Of a stretch of DNA of 13,227 nt, positions 12,997 through 13,227 are shown in pieces; positions within the stretch are counted from its first letter, which is position 1; each line of letters begins with the position of its first letter. A program made the translations under genes and the position numbers. Source of the stretch: GCA-2688105 sp964499445. GTDB taxonomy: Bacteria > Chloroflexota > Dehalococcoidia > Dehalococcoidales > GCA-2688105. The notes below the pieces were generated by a model. The model was given only the letters and a program-made list of their open reading frames with translations, did not search any database and had not been told where the DNA came from. The DNA lies in assembly GCA_964499445.1 (NCBI GenBank), contig CAZCLE010000032.1:1-13227 (forward strand). The letters run 5' to 3'.

Positions 12997-13227
12997 CTAA
13001 ATAACCGGTCCGTAGGTCAGAATGTTCATACTCTCATCATAGTGTAGGACCTCTGCCTTGGTCAGCTTACCAGAGGCAACCTTTAATGTTTCCTCAAAGA
13101 GCCTTTTACCCGCCTCCTCAATCGTTTCCGTGCCATCAATTATGCTGCTCACATTGAAATCCATATGAGTGTTCAGCTTGTTCCAGGTATTAATGTTACC
13201 GGTAAGCTTGATAACCGGCATGATAGG
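12997..13227 (-). CDS. UxaA-family dehydratase large subunit, C-terminal part (5' end outside window)
   Basis: The frame runs off the right edge, so only the last 76 codons are visible and the ATG at 13221 is internal rather than a start. The residues match the end of UxaA-type dehydratase large chains: PVIKLTGN, then MDFNVSSIIDG, TIEEAGKRLFEE, the hallmark VASGKLTKAEVL and a terminal GPVI. The small SAF subunit follows 12 bases downstream. The catalytic region lies outside the window, so the substrate is unknown. Confidence 0.8.
   Translation of the reverse strand, partial: PIMPVIKLTGNINTWNKLNTHMDFNVSSIIDGTETIEEAGKRLFEETLKVASGKLTKAEVLHYDESMNILTYGPVI

Noticed and set aside
1..13227. CRISPR arrays, tRNA/rRNA genes, integrases or defence genes
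   Set aside because: No regularly spaced repeats, cloverleaf-like sequence or relevant protein families were seen in either strand.

Overview
The window carries 13 protein-coding regions, 11 complete and 2 cut by the window edges, packed at high density with moderate GC. No rRNA, tRNA, CRISPR array, transposase or phage gene is visible. No gene-free stretch exceeds about 230 bases. The gene set suggests an anaerobic bacterium: the UPF0280/NIL/ferredoxin homocysteine-type genes, the large cysteine-rich AlaS, the ROK kinase and the split UxaA-type dehydratase. The protein style is compatible with an uncultured member of the Chloroflexota (Dehalococcoidia-like). That placement is an inference from gene style only; no marker was aligned.

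Left block, plus strand (1-1514): the last codons of an upstream gene that look like the end of a 4Fe-4S ferredoxin domain, then a UPF0280 (COG2122, ApbE-like) protein, a small CoA-binding Rossmann protein and a stand-alone NIL-domain protein. COG2122 and NIL/ferredoxin proteins are known partners of COG1900 (DUF39) in the anaerobic route that makes homocysteine from aspartate semialdehyde and sulfide. This block is therefore probably the 3' half of such a cluster.

Central block, minus strand (1561-8216; transcription runs right to left): alaS (alanyl-tRNA synthetase with an unusual internal insertion), a 227-base spacer with three hairpins, ruvX/yqgF, a ClC-type chloride channel/transporter with two CBS domains, and tgt (queuosine tRNA modification). 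alaS has a near-consensus promoter so close to its ATG that the mRNA should be leaderless or nearly so.

Right block (8321-12574): galU and a ROK sugar kinase (minus, ATGA overlap), a divergent otsB-like trehalose-phosphatase (plus), and a GT20 trehalose-6-phosphate-synthase-like gene (minus). The last two converge and overlap by 38 bp. Together they could take glucose through glucose-6-phosphate, plus UDP-glucose, to trehalose-6-phosphate and trehalose; only a phosphoglucomutase is missing. The kinase/otsB divergent spacer holds back-to-back promoters, again placing predicted transcription starts at or next to the start codons.

Right edge (12703-13227, minus): a split UxaA/altronate-dehydratase-type enzyme, with the C-terminal end of the large subunit followed by the small SAF-domain subunit.
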